The position numbers were made by a program, and so were the translations under genes. The notes beneath the pieces are model-generated. The model was not told the DNA's origin. It did no database searches and worked only from the letters and a program-made list of their open reading frames with translations. From Caulobacter zeae (GTDB lineage: Bacteria; Pseudomonadota; Alphaproteobacteria; Caulobacterales; Caulobacteraceae), in NCBI RefSeq assembly GCF_002858925.1, contig NZ_PJRS01000041.1, positions 62,001 through 126,000 of the forward strand: a DNA stretch of 64,000 nucleotides, given 5' to 3'. Shown here piece after piece: positions 32,622 through 41,308 of this stretch (position 1 is its first letter; each line of letters opens with the position of its first letter).

Positions 32622-33721
32622 GCGGGCCCGACATGAACCACACGCCCGCCGAGGAAGCGCTGGACGCGGCCGCGGCCTGGTGCGTGCGGCTGGCCGAGGG
32701 CGAGCTGTCGCCGGCCGAGCACGCTGATCTCCAGGCCTGGTTCGCCGCCGATCCGCAGCATCGCGCCTTGCTGGATGATGCGGTGTCGGCCTGGCGCGCC
32801 GTGGACGAACAGGCCATGAGCCCCGGCATGGTCGCCCTGCGCGGCGAGGCCCTGGAAGACCTGCGCCGGGCGCAGCAGGCGCGTTGGTCGCGCAGGCCCG
32901 GACGTCGCGCCGTGATCGGCGGCGCCATCGCCGCCTGTTTCGTGGCCGCGCTGGCCGGGGGCGGGCTCGCCTGGCGCGCCAGCCTGCCGGACGTCTATCG
33001 CACCACCGAGGGCGAGCGCCGCATCGTCGAGCTGCCCGACGGCTCGCGCGCGTCGCTGGATGCGGCCACCGTGCTGCGCGTGCGCTACGATGGCGGTCGC
33101 CGCCGGCTTTGGCTGGACGAGGGGCGCGCCAAGTTCTCGGTGGCCAAGGATCCCCTGCGGCCGTTCTCGGTGGCCGCCGACGGCAAGCTGGTGGTCGCCA
33201 CGGGCACGACGTTCAGCGTCGAGCGCCTGCCGGGCCAGATGCGCGTGGTGCTCTACGAGGGCCACGTCGCCGTACTGGACGGAGAGGGCGCGCGGGGTCG
33301 TCCGCCGCCGTCTTTGAAGGTCGACGGCGCGCCGGCCGAGCGCCTGCTGACGCCCGATCATGAACTGGTCGCCTCGACGACCTCTGGGGCGACCGTGGTC
33401 TCGGCCACCGATCCCTCGCGCGCCGCCTCGTGGGAGAGCGGCCAGCTGGTGTTCCAGGACGAGCCCATGGACCTCGCCGTCGAGCGGGTGAACCGTTACG
33501 CTCGCGAGAAGCTGCGGATCGCCGATCCGGCCGTGGGACGGCTGAAGATCAGCGGGGTCTTCACTTCGGGCGACACACGCGCCTTCGTCGACGGCGTCAC
33601 GGCCGTGCTGCCGGTGCGGGCCGAGCCGGCTTCCGGCGAGACAGTGCTGCGGATCGCCAGGGGGCAAAGTGACCGGGGGCAAAAAAAGATCAGCGGCGCT
33701 GGTGAGTCTTCCGCCGACTGA
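32618..33721 (+). CDS. FecR-family anti-sigma factor
   Basis: A 367-residue protein with a DUF4880-like cytoplasmic N-terminus (AAAWCVRLAEGELSPAEHADLQAWFAADPQHRAL), one membrane segment (AVIGGAIAACFVAALAGGGLAW, about residues 98-119) and the periplasmic FecR domain (YRTTEGERRIVELPDGSRASLDAATVLRVRYD, RRLWLDEGRAKFSVAKD, VATGTTFSVER, EGHVAVLD). The C-terminal part (VERVNRYAREKLRIADPAVGRLKISGVF) resembles the STN-interacting domain. It relays the receptor signal to the sigma factor encoded upstream. Confidence 0.93.
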   Translation: MSGPDMNHTPAEEALDAAAAWCVRLAEGELSPAEHADLQAWFAADPQHRALLDDAVSAWRAVDEQAMSPGMVALRGEALEDLRRAQQARWSRRPGRRAVIGGAIAACFVAALAGGGLAWRASLPDVYRTTEGERRIVELPDGSRASLDAATVLRVRYDGGRRRLWLDEGRAKFSVAKDPLRPFSVAADGKLVVATGTTFSVERLPGQMRVVLYEGHVAVLDGEGARGRPPPSLKVDGAPAERLLTPDHELVASTTSGATVVSATDPSRAASWESGQLVFQDEPMDLAVERVNRYAREKLRIADPAVGRLKISGVFTSGDTRAFVDGVTAVLPVRAEPASGETVLRIARGQSDRGQKKISGAGESSAD

Positions 33722-33780
33722 GGCGTCTCACTGACCAAAGCGCCGCCAAATAACAATGATCGGCGCGAGGGAGGGAAGTG

Positions 33781-36351
33781 ATGCGCAAGAGCTTCGACCG
33801 CCGCCTCGTCTGGGGCTCCACCACCGCCGTCGTCCTGGCGGCCCTGATCGCGCCGAGCGCCGGCTACGCCCAGGCGCGGACGACGTACAGCTTCGACATT
33901 CCTGCCCAGGACTTGGGCGGCGCCCTGCGCGCCTTTGGTCGAGTGTCCGGCCAGCAACTGGCCTTCGACGAGACCCAGCTGCGCGGCAAGCGCAGCGCCG
34001 GCCTCAAGGGCAGCTATTCGGCCGACGAGGGCCTCAAGCGCCTGTTGGCCGGATCCGACATGGTGGCCCAGCCCACCGCCAGCGGCGTCTACGCCATCCG
34101 CGGCCGCAGCCTGCTGGTCGCCGCCAGCGCCACGGCCCAGGCCGCCCCGGCCGTCGCCGCCGAGCCTCCGGCCCAGCCCGAAGCGCCTTCGGAAGTGGAA
34201 GAGGTCATCGTCGTCGGCACCCCCGGCGGCGCGGGCATCGACAAGCTGTCCGCCAGTTTCGCGGTCAGCACCGTCAACGCCGCCGACATCACCAAGGCCT
34301 CGCCCAAGTCGAGCGCCGAACTGCTGGCCCTGGTGCCCGGCGTCTGGGTCGAGACCTCGGGCGGCGTTGCGGGAGCGAACGTCTTCGTGCGCGGCTTCCC
34401 GGCCACCGGCGACGCCGAGTTCCTGACCATCCAGCTGCAGGGCGCGCCGATCTATCCGCCCTCGACCCTTTCGTTCCTGGAGAACTCTTCGATCTTCCGT
34501 GTCGACGAGACCATCTCGCGGATGGAGGCGCTGCGCGGCGGTCCCAACCCGATCTTCTCCAACGGCCAGCCGGGCCTGACGACCAACTTCATGCTCAAGG
34601 AGGGCGGCGAGGAGACCAAGGGCCTGGTGAAGGCCTCGACCTCCGACTACGGCCTGCGCCGCGTCGACGGCGTGGTCAGCGGCAAGCTGGCGGATGACCT
34701 GTTCTTCATGGTCGGCGGCTACGTCACCCGCTCGCCGGGCATCCGCGACACCCAGTTCGACAGCGAGAAGGGCCAGCAGTTCACGGTGAACCTCACCAAG
34801 AAGCTGGAGAACGGCAAGATCAACCTCTATGCCCGCGCCACCGACGACCATGGCGCCTGGTACCTGCCGTTCGCCATCAACGTGCCCGGCGTCGACAAGG
34901 GGACCTACACTCAGCTGGGCGAGCTTTCGCGTCACCAGACCTTGCAGGTGCACGCCAACGGCGCGACCCGCAGCTTCGACCTGGCCGATGGCCGCGGCTG
35001 GAAGGGCCATGTCGCCGGCGGCAGCTTCGAGCACGAGTTCGGCGACGGTTGGACGGTGCGTGACCGCTTCAGCTTCACCAAGGGCGACGCCAACACCTAC
35101 GGCCTGGTGCCCGACGGCGGGGCGGTGACGGCCGCCTCGGTCGCGACCGTGATCGGCGGTCCCGTGCGCACGCGCGGCGGAACCGCGCTGGGCGCCAACG
35201 ACTATGTGCAGGCCTGGGGCGCCTGGATCGTCGAGAAAGAAATCGAGGCGCTGACCAACGACTTCAGCGTCTCCAAGTCCTTCGGGACCCACGAGGTCTC
35301 GGCCGGCTACTACGCCTCCAGCTTCTCGTCCGACGACTTCTGGACCATCGGCAACTTCCGGCCGATGCAGGTGAAGGCCAATGGCGACTATCTGGCCGCC
35401 AATGTCAGCTGCGCCAACCTGGCCACGGCCGGCAGCGGCACGGGCTGCTGGAACTACGGCCTGGTCTCGGCCGGCGACGGGCGCGTGGACGCGCTGTACC
35501 TGGCCGACGCCTGGCAGGCCACCGAAGCCTTCCGCATCGACCTCGGCTTGCGCCGCGAACGCTTCAAGACCGACTACGTGGTCGACGACGGCAACGGCTA
35601 TCCCGACGGCCTGGCCATCCGCACCACCGACTACAGCCAGAGCAAGACCTCCTACACGGTGGGCGCCAACTACGACCTCAACGACGTCTCGGGCGTCTTC
35701 GTGCGCTATTCGCGGGGCTACAAGTTCCCCAGCTTCGACAACTTCCGCGAAAACCTGACCGACACCCTGAAGGTCGACCAGTACGAGCTGGGCTACAAGC
35801 TGCGCAGCGGGCCGTTCGAGCTCTATGCCACCGGCTTCGCCAACGAGTTCAAGGGCGCCAAGTTCGCCGACGTCGGCGGCATCCAGGAGAGCAACGCCAA
35901 CAAGGCGCACGGCATCGAGCTCGACGGCCGCTGGCGGTCGGACTTCGGCCTGTCGCTGGCGCTGAACGGCACCTTCCAGAAGACCGAGATCAAGCAGTCC
36001 TCGATTCCCGCCAACGCCGGCAACAGCGCCCAGCGCCAGCCCGACTGGCAGATCCGCTTCACGCCTAGCTGGGACGTGCAGCTGGGAACCGTCGACGCCA
36101 CCTTCTACGGCACGCTCAGCGCCGTCGACGACCGCTATGGCGACAACGCCAACACCCAGGTGCTGAAGGGCTACGAGAAGCTGGATCTCGGCGCGATCTT
36201 CCGCGTCGCCCAGTTCGACGTGCAGATCGCCGCCGACAATCTCACCGACAGCCACGGCCTGACCGAGGGCGATCCGCGCTCGACCAGCGGGGCCAACGCC
36301 CGGCCGATCCTGGGTCGCTCGGTGCGCTTGAGCGTCGGCTACAACTTCTGA
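33781..36351 (+). CDS. TonB-dependent receptor with N-terminal STN signalling domain
   Basis: An 856-residue outer-membrane receptor from ATG 33781 (a GTG lies one codon earlier; GAGGGAAG upstream). After a signal peptide ending SAGYAQA comes the STN domain (TTYSFDIPAQDLGGALRAFGRVSGQQLAFDETQL), a Pro/Ala linker, a TonB box-like EEVIVVGTP, the plug (LLALVPGVWVETSGGVAGANVFVRGFP, MEALRGGPNPIFSNGQPG), and the barrel ending in a terminal aromatic (SVRLSVGYNF). STN receptors both import and signal to FecR. Followed by a trehalase gene, so a trehalose-type sugar is the likely cargo, although catecholate or iron ligands cannot be excluded. Confidence 0.92.
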   Translation: MRKSFDRRLVWGSTTAVVLAALIAPSAGYAQARTTYSFDIPAQDLGGALRAFGRVSGQQLAFDETQLRGKRSAGLKGSYSADEGLKRLLAGSDMVAQPTASGVYAIRGRSLLVAASATAQAAPAVAAEPPAQPEAPSEVEEVIVVGTPGGAGIDKLSASFAVSTVNAADITKASPKSSAELLALVPGVWVETSGGVAGANVFVRGFPATGDAEFLTIQLQGAPIYPPSTLSFLENSSIFRVDETISRMEALRGGPNPIFSNGQPGLTTNFMLKEGGEETKGLVKASTSDYGLRRVDGVVSGKLADDLFFMVGGYVTRSPGIRDTQFDSEKGQQFTVNLTKKLENGKINLYARATDDHGAWYLPFAINVPGVDKGTYTQLGELSRHQTLQVHANGATRSFDLADGRGWKGHVAGGSFEHEFGDGWTVRDRFSFTKGDANTYGLVPDGGAVTAASVATVIGGPVRTRGGTALGANDYVQAWGAWIVEKEIEALTNDFSVSKSFGTHEVSAGYYASSFSSDDFWTIGNFRPMQVKANGDYLAANVSCANLATAGSGTGCWNYGLVSAGDGRVDALYLADAWQATEAFRIDLGLRRERFKTDYVVDDGNGYPDGLAIRTTDYSQSKTSYTVGANYDLNDVSGVFVRYSRGYKFPSFDNFRENLTDTLKVDQYELGYKLRSGPFELYATGFANEFKGAKFADVGGIQESNANKAHGIELDGRWRSDFGLSLALNGTFQKTEIKQSSIPANAGNSAQRQPDWQIRFTPSWDVQLGTVDATFYGTLSAVDDRYGDNANTQVLKGYEKLDLGAIFRVAQFDVQIAADNLTDSHGLTEGDPRSTSGANARPILGRSVRLSVGYNF

Positions 36352-36442
36352 GGCCTTCGCGGGTTCTGTCCTGCAACGGTTCCTGCGCGCGGGCCGGCTT
36401 CCTCCCTGCCGGTCCGCATTTCTTTTCTTCGATGAGGCCCTG

Positions 36443-38035
36443 ATGATCCGCGCCCGCCTGCTCGCCGTCGTTTCCGCCGCGGCCTGGACGGCCATCGCGC
36501 CGTTCGCCTTGGCCCAGACGCCGGCGGCGCAGATCCCGACGCCGGCGGACACCTACCAGGAGTTGTTCCACCAGGTTCAGACCCGGCGGCTGTTTCCCGA
36601 CGGCAAGACCTTCGTGGACGCCACGCCCAAGCGCGACCCGGCCGCGATCCTGAAGGACTACCGCGCCAAGTCCCGTTTCACCGACGCGGAGCTGAAGCGC
36701 TTCGTGCGCGCCAACTTCGTCGTGCCGGAGGCCGGGGCTGCACCTGCGCCCAGCGCCGAGCGCACCACGCTGAAGGCCCATGTCGCGCAGCTCTGGCCGC
36801 ACCTGACCCGTGATCCGGTCAAGCCGGTGGCCGGGGGCTCGGCCCTGGCGATGGACAAGCCGTTCGTCGTGCCCGGCGGGCGTTTCCGCGAGATCTACTA
36901 CTGGGACAGCTATTTCACGATGCTGGGCCTTAAGCTCGATGGGCGTTCGGATCTGGTCGGGAACATGATCGACGACTTCGGCGGCCTGATCGACGCCTAC
37001 GGCCACATCCCCAACGGCGCGCGCACCTACTATCTCAGCCGCTCGCAGCCGCCGTTCTTCTACGCCATGGTCGGGTTGTCCGACGCGAGCGACCCGGCGG
37101 TGGTCAAGGCGCGCGTCGACCTGATGCGGCGCGAGCACGCCTTCTGGATGGATGGCGAGAAGACCGTGACCCCTGGTAAAGCGTATCGCCGCGTCGTCGC
37201 CCTGCCGGGCGGGGCGGTGCTGAACCGCTATTACGATGACCGCGTCACGCCGCGCGACGAGTCCTACCGCGAGGACCTGGAGACGGCTCGCGAGGCCTCG
37301 CTGGCCACGGGCCGTCCGCCCGCCGAGGTGTTCCGCGACCTGCGGGCCGGGGCCGAGAGCGGCTGGGATTTCTCCTCACGCTGGATGGCCGACGGCGAGC
37401 ACCTGAAGACCATCCGCACCACGGCCATCGTTCCGGTTGATCTCAACAGCCTGATGTACGGTCTGGAGGCCGCGATATCGGCCGGCTGCGCCCGGATCGC
37501 GGACACCGCCTGCGTCGCCGAGTTCGGCGGCCGCGCCAAGGCCCGCAAGGCGGCCATGGACACGGTGCTTTGGGACGCCTCGCGCGGCGTCTATCTCGAC
37601 TGGCTATGGACCGGGGGCCAGCGGGTCGACACCGTCAGCGCCGCGACCCTCTATCCGCTGTTCGTCGGTGCGGCCTCGCCCGACCAGGCCAGCGCGGTGG
37701 CCGGCGTGACGCGCGCGCAGTTGCTGGCCTCGGGCGGCCTGCGGACCACCGTCAATCGCACCGGCCAGCAGTGGGACACGCCCAACGGCTGGGCGCCATT
37801 GCAATGGGTGGCCGTCGCCGGCCTGCGCCGCTATGGCGAGACCGCGTTGGCCTTCGACGTCTCAAGCCGCTGGCTGGCGACGGTCGAGCGCGAGTACCGG
37901 GCCAGCGGCAAGATGCTGGAAAAGTACGACGTCGAGGAGGCCAAGGCCGGCGGGGGCGGGGAGTACCCGCTGCAAGACGGTTTCGGCTGGACGAACGGCG
38001 TGACCAGGGCGCTCCAGGAGAGCGCGGGAAACTAG
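36443..38035 (+). CDS. treA: Periplasmic alpha,alpha-trehalase (GH37)
   Basis: A 530-residue enzyme with a signal peptide (MIRARLLAVVSAAAWTAIAPFALAQ), so periplasmic. GH37 signature 1 is PGGRFREIYYWDSY and signature 2 is QWDTPNGWAP; catalytic Asp and Glu regions are in GAESGWDFSSRWM and YDVEEAKAGGGGEYPLQDGFGWTNG. It splits trehalose to two glucose units. It lies 91 bases after the STN-TonB receptor and probably belongs to the same regulon. Its TAG overlaps the stop of the convergent Crp gene by a few bases. Confidence 0.95.
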   Translation: MIRARLLAVVSAAAWTAIAPFALAQTPAAQIPTPADTYQELFHQVQTRRLFPDGKTFVDATPKRDPAAILKDYRAKSRFTDAELKRFVRANFVVPEAGAAPAPSAERTTLKAHVAQLWPHLTRDPVKPVAGGSALAMDKPFVVPGGRFREIYYWDSYFTMLGLKLDGRSDLVGNMIDDFGGLIDAYGHIPNGARTYYLSRSQPPFFYAMVGLSDASDPAVVKARVDLMRREHAFWMDGEKTVTPGKAYRRVVALPGGAVLNRYYDDRVTPRDESYREDLETAREASLATGRPPAEVFRDLRAGAESGWDFSSRWMADGEHLKTIRTTAIVPVDLNSLMYGLEAAISAGCARIADTACVAEFGGRAKARKAAMDTVLWDASRGVYLDWLWTGGQRVDTVSAATLYPLFVGAASPDQASAVAGVTRAQLLASGGLRTTVNRTGQQWDTPNGWAPLQWVAVAGLRRYGETALAFDVSSRWLATVEREYRASGKMLEKYDVEEAKAGGGGEYPLQDGFGWTNGVTRALQESAGN

Positions 38036-38799
38036 AGCTCCGGCTCGTCGCCGCCCAGGCGCTCGATCTCGGCGACCAGGCCGTCGATGTCGAGGATGGT
38101 CAGGGTGCGGCCCTGCTTGGCGATCAGGTTGCGGCTTTCCAGCCGGTTCAGCTCGCGGGTCACGGCCTCGCGCTGGGCGCCGGCCAGGACGGCGATCTCG
38201 GCATGGGTCGGCGCGCGCAGCAGCACCGCGCGATTGTCCTCGATGCCGACGTCGGTGGCCAGGCGCAGCAGCTCCATCTGCACGCGACAGGGGGCCGAGA
38301 CGGCGTTCAGCTCGAAGACCCGGCTGCTCAGCGCCCGCACCATGGCGGCCAGGTCCTCCATCACCGCGCGGGTGAAGTTGGGCGAACCGGCCATCAACTC
38401 GGCGACCAGCGGCTCGGGCAGGCGTCCTACCACGGCCTCGGTCAGGGCAGTGACATTGGCCGAGCGGGGCAGGCGGTCGATGGCGGCGATCTCGCCGAAA
38501 TAGGAGCCCGGTTGCAGCCGGCGATAGCCGACCTCGCGTCCCGAACGCGCGTACTGGTTCACCAGCAGGAGGCCCTGGACGACGACATAGATCGCGCCGC
38601 CCGGATCGTGCCGCTGGACCAGCCGCGCGCCGCGGCGCACCGACAGGATTTCGATGCGCGAGGCCAGGGCCTCGACCTCGGCGGGGGGCATGTGACGCAG
38701 CAGCCGGCAGCCGGCCAGCGCCTGCAGGCGGGAGGCCTGATCGCCGAAGCCCGTCGCATTCGAAGCGCCAGCGGTGGCGGCGCTCGAGGAAGAGTCCAT
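38032..38799 (-). CDS. Crp/Fnr-family transcriptional regulator
   Basis: A 255-residue regulator. After about 25 unstructured residues, a cyclic-nucleotide-binding fold (LLRHMPPAEVEALASRIEILSVRRGARLVQRHDPGGAIYVVVQGLL, PGSYFGEIAAIDRLPRSANVTAL) retains the phosphate-binding-cassette form GEIAAxxxxPRSANV, so nucleotide binding is plausible. The C-terminal winged helix has PTHAEIAVLAGAQREAVTRELNRLESRNLI. It is divergent from the TIR gene over only 43 bases and three genes from a nucleotide cyclase, so it may respond to the product of that cyclase or control the TIR gene. Confidence 0.9.
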   Translation of the reverse strand: MDSSSSAATAGASNATGFGDQASRLQALAGCRLLRHMPPAEVEALASRIEILSVRRGARLVQRHDPGGAIYVVVQGLLLVNQYARSGREVGYRRLQPGSYFGEIAAIDRLPRSANVTALTEAVVGRLPEPLVAELMAGSPNFTRAVMEDLAAMVRALSSRVFELNAVSAPCRVQMELLRLATDVGIEDNRAVLLRAPTHAEIAVLAGAQREAVTRELNRLESRNLIAKQGRTLTILDIDGLVAEIERLGGDEPEL

Positions 38800-38842
38800 A
38801 ATCGCCGCTCCTGAGTTCGCGTACGGGGAGAGTCGAGGGGCA

Positions 38843-40867
38843 ATGGGGGACTTAAACTACAAGGCCTTCATCAGCTACAGCCATGGCGACGGCAAGCTCG
38901 TCGATTGGCTGCACAAGAGGCTGGAGGCCTATCGCCCGCCAAGGGGCGTGGGTCCGGCGGACGCGCGCCCGCTGCGCCCGATCTTCCGCGATCGGGCCGA
39001 GCTTTCGGCCGCCGCTGACCTGGGCGGTGCGATTCGCGAGGCGCTGGATCGTTCCGAGCACCTGATCGTCGTCTGCTCCGAGGCGTCGCGGCGCTCGAAA
39101 TGGGTCGGCGAAGAGATCCGTCACTTCCTGTCGACCCACGGTCCGCAGCGGGTGATCTGCGTGCTGGTCGATGCGCCGGAAGGCGGCGGCGAGGTCATCG
39201 ACTGCCTGCCGCCGGTGCTGCGCGAGGCTTTCCCGCCCGGCGGCGAACCCCTGGCCGCCGACCTGCGCCCGGGCGGCGATGGCCGTCGCCTGGCCTTTTT
39301 GAAGGTCGCTTCGACGCTGCTGGGCGTTCGGCTCGACAACCTGATCCAGCGCGACGCCCGTCGTCGCCAGCGCTGGATGGCGGCGACCACGGCCGGCGCG
39401 CTCGGCGTGGCCGTGGTCACCGGGGTCCTGGCGGTGGTCGCCTTCGACGCCCGTCGCGAGGCCGAGGCCCAGCGCGCCGAGGCCGAGGACCTGGTGGCCT
39501 ACATGCTGGGCGACCTGCGCAAGAAGCTGGAGCCGGTCGGGCGCCTGGACGTGCTCGACGGCGTCGGCGCGCGGGCGCTGGCGCACTACGCCCATGTCGA
39601 CGCCCGCGACCTCGACGACGAGGACCTGTCGCAGCAGGCCAAGGCCCAGACCCTGCTTGGCGAGATCCGTGACAAGCGCGGCGACCTGAAGGGCGCGCGG
39701 CAGGCCTTCTCGCAGGCGGCCCTGACGTCCGAGGCGCTGTCGAACCGCAATCCGCAGGACGGCAAGCGCCTCTACGACCACGCCCAGAACGTCTTCTGGC
39801 TGGCCTATGTCGACTGGCGGCTGGCGCGCACGGCCGACGCCGAGGCGGGCTTCCGACGCTATGGCGAACTGGCCGAGCGGCTGACGAAACTCGATCCGAA
39901 CAATCTCGACTGGCGGATGGAGGTCGCCTACGCCCGCAACAACCTGGGCACGCTGCTTCTGGACGAAGGCCGCAGCAAGGACGCCCTGGCGGCCTTCGAC
40001 GACGCCCGTATCCGCTTCGAGGCGGCGGCCAAGGCGTCGCCCGACGCGGTCCAGCCGGTGAAGGATCTGGCCGACGCCCACGCGTGGCTTTCGGACACCC
40101 ACTATCGCTCGGGCAACCTGGCGCAGGCCTACGAGCAGCGCGCCATCGCCCAGTCCATCGTGGCCGGGCTTCTGAAGAGGGATCCTGAAAACCGGCCGAT
40201 GGCCGCCAAGCTCTATGCCGGACAGCTGGCCCTGGCCCGCCGGGCTTTGGACCTGGGCCGCGTCGAAGAAGCGCGCCGGCTGGTCGATGGGGCCCGGCGC
40301 GGCTTCCGCGACCTGACCGCTCTGGATCCGGAGAACGCCACGTGGCTGGACTACGCAGCCAATGTGGAGCTCGACGCCTTCGACGTCGCCTTCGCCGCCG
40401 GCGATCTGCCGGCCGCACGCGCGGCGCATGCCGAGGCGGTGCGCCGCATCGAGCGACTGCGGTCGCTCAATCCCGAAGTCTATGCCTGGATGGCGAGGCT
40501 GAACGGAAAGCTCAGGGTGCAGGCGATCCGCCTGGCCGAGAGGGACGGCAGGCCCGAGGCGGCCAGGGCCGCCGCGCGCGAGATCGAGCAGTCGCTGGCG
40601 AGTCGAAAGAAGGGCGAGGGCGACGCCCAGCTGGAGGAATGGCTGCTGGGCATGGCCCGCCTGACGCAGGGGCGTTCCGCCGAGGTGATCAGCCTGCTTG
40701 GACCGCGTCGCGAGGCCCTGTCGCCCGAGACGCTCTACGTCCTGGCTCGCGCCCTGCACGGCCAGGGAAGAATTTCCGAGGCCTCGGCCATAGTGAACAA
40801 ACTTCGTTTACACGGTTATGCGAGACCCGACTTCGTTGCGTTTTCACGCGATTCATCTTTAGGTTAA
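38843..40867 (+). CDS. TIR-transmembrane-TPR protein
   Basis: A 674-residue protein from ATG 38843 (GAGGGGC six bases upstream). Residues 6-105 form a TIR domain: YKAFISYSHGDGKLVDWLHKRLE, FRDRAELSAAADLGGAIREALDRSEHLIVVCSEAS and SKWVGEEI, where W87 and E91 match the SxxWxxxE NADase motif. A membrane segment spans about 178-201, followed by a long TPR region (about 215-660) with repeats such as NNLGTLLLDEGRSKDALAAFDDARIRFEAA. The TIR domain would be cytoplasmic and the TPRs periplasmic if one pass is correct. It may be an NADase effector or a signalling adaptor. It is followed closely by a 138-residue protein and a cyclase. Confidence 0.87.
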   Translation: MGDLNYKAFISYSHGDGKLVDWLHKRLEAYRPPRGVGPADARPLRPIFRDRAELSAAADLGGAIREALDRSEHLIVVCSEASRRSKWVGEEIRHFLSTHGPQRVICVLVDAPEGGGEVIDCLPPVLREAFPPGGEPLAADLRPGGDGRRLAFLKVASTLLGVRLDNLIQRDARRRQRWMAATTAGALGVAVVTGVLAVVAFDARREAEAQRAEAEDLVAYMLGDLRKKLEPVGRLDVLDGVGARALAHYAHVDARDLDDEDLSQQAKAQTLLGEIRDKRGDLKGARQAFSQAALTSEALSNRNPQDGKRLYDHAQNVFWLAYVDWRLARTADAEAGFRRYGELAERLTKLDPNNLDWRMEVAYARNNLGTLLLDEGRSKDALAAFDDARIRFEAAAKASPDAVQPVKDLADAHAWLSDTHYRSGNLAQAYEQRAIAQSIVAGLLKRDPENRPMAAKLYAGQLALARRALDLGRVEEARRLVDGARRGFRDLTALDPENATWLDYAANVELDAFDVAFAAGDLPAARAAHAEAVRRIERLRSLNPEVYAWMARLNGKLRVQAIRLAERDGRPEAARAAAREIEQSLASRKKGEGDAQLEEWLLGMARLTQGRSAEVISLLGPRREALSPETLYVLARALHGQGRISEASAIVNKLRLHGYARPDFVAFSRDSSLG

Positions 40868-40890
40868 CTCGCCTATAGGGGGAATTTTCT

Positions 40891-41307
40891 ATGCTCAGCC
40901 ACAATGGCGCCAACCCGGAGCCGGATCTGGTCGTCGACATCATCGTCGGCTTCGATGGCAACCTCAGCTTCATGGACCTGGCCCCGAACCCGCCGGAGCC
41001 GCTGGACCTCGACCTGCAACAGCGCTGCGTGCTGCAGTTCCGTCTCAGCGACGATCTGCTCTCGAAGGGCTGGGGCTTCCAGCCGACCCCGATCTCGTTC
41101 GAGAACGACTGGGGCCAGAACTTCTCCAGCTACTACTGGACCAACTACACGCCTCCGGGTGCGGAAGAGCCGGTTCCGTACGCCCAGTTCAAGGTCGTCT
41201 ACGAATGCAAGCGCATGGGCATCTTCGTCTACAGCCTGTTCATGCATGACGCCCTGGGCCAGGCGATCGACCTGGATCCGCTGATCGAAAACGGCACCGG
41301 CCGCTAA
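40891..41307 (+). CDS. 138-residue protein of unknown function
   Basis: I do not recognise this protein. GGGGGAATTTT precedes ATG 40891. There is no signal peptide or membrane segment; the composition is acidic, aromatic and Pro-rich with predicted beta strands (DLVVDIIVGFDGNLSFMDL, QRCVLQFRLSDDLL, YAQFKVVYECKRMGIFVYSLFM) and a Tyr/Trp/Asn-rich loop (SSYYWTNYTPP). It lies 23 bases after the TIR gene and directly abuts the cyclase frame (its TAA is one base before the likely CTG start), so the three genes look cotranscribed. It might be a sensor, partner or effector of that set. Confidence 0.75.
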   Translation: MLSHNGANPEPDLVVDIIVGFDGNLSFMDLAPNPPEPLDLDLQQRCVLQFRLSDDLLSKGWGFQPTPISFENDWGQNFSSYYWTNYTPPGAEEPVPYAQFKVVYECKRMGIFVYSLFMHDALGQAIDLDPLIENGTGR

Positions 41308-41308
41308 G

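Noticed and set aside
33496..36552. Minus-strand open frame of 1018 codons opposite the TonB receptor
   Set aside because: It mirrors the receptor and parts of fecR and treA; low-complexity composition and no recognisable motif.
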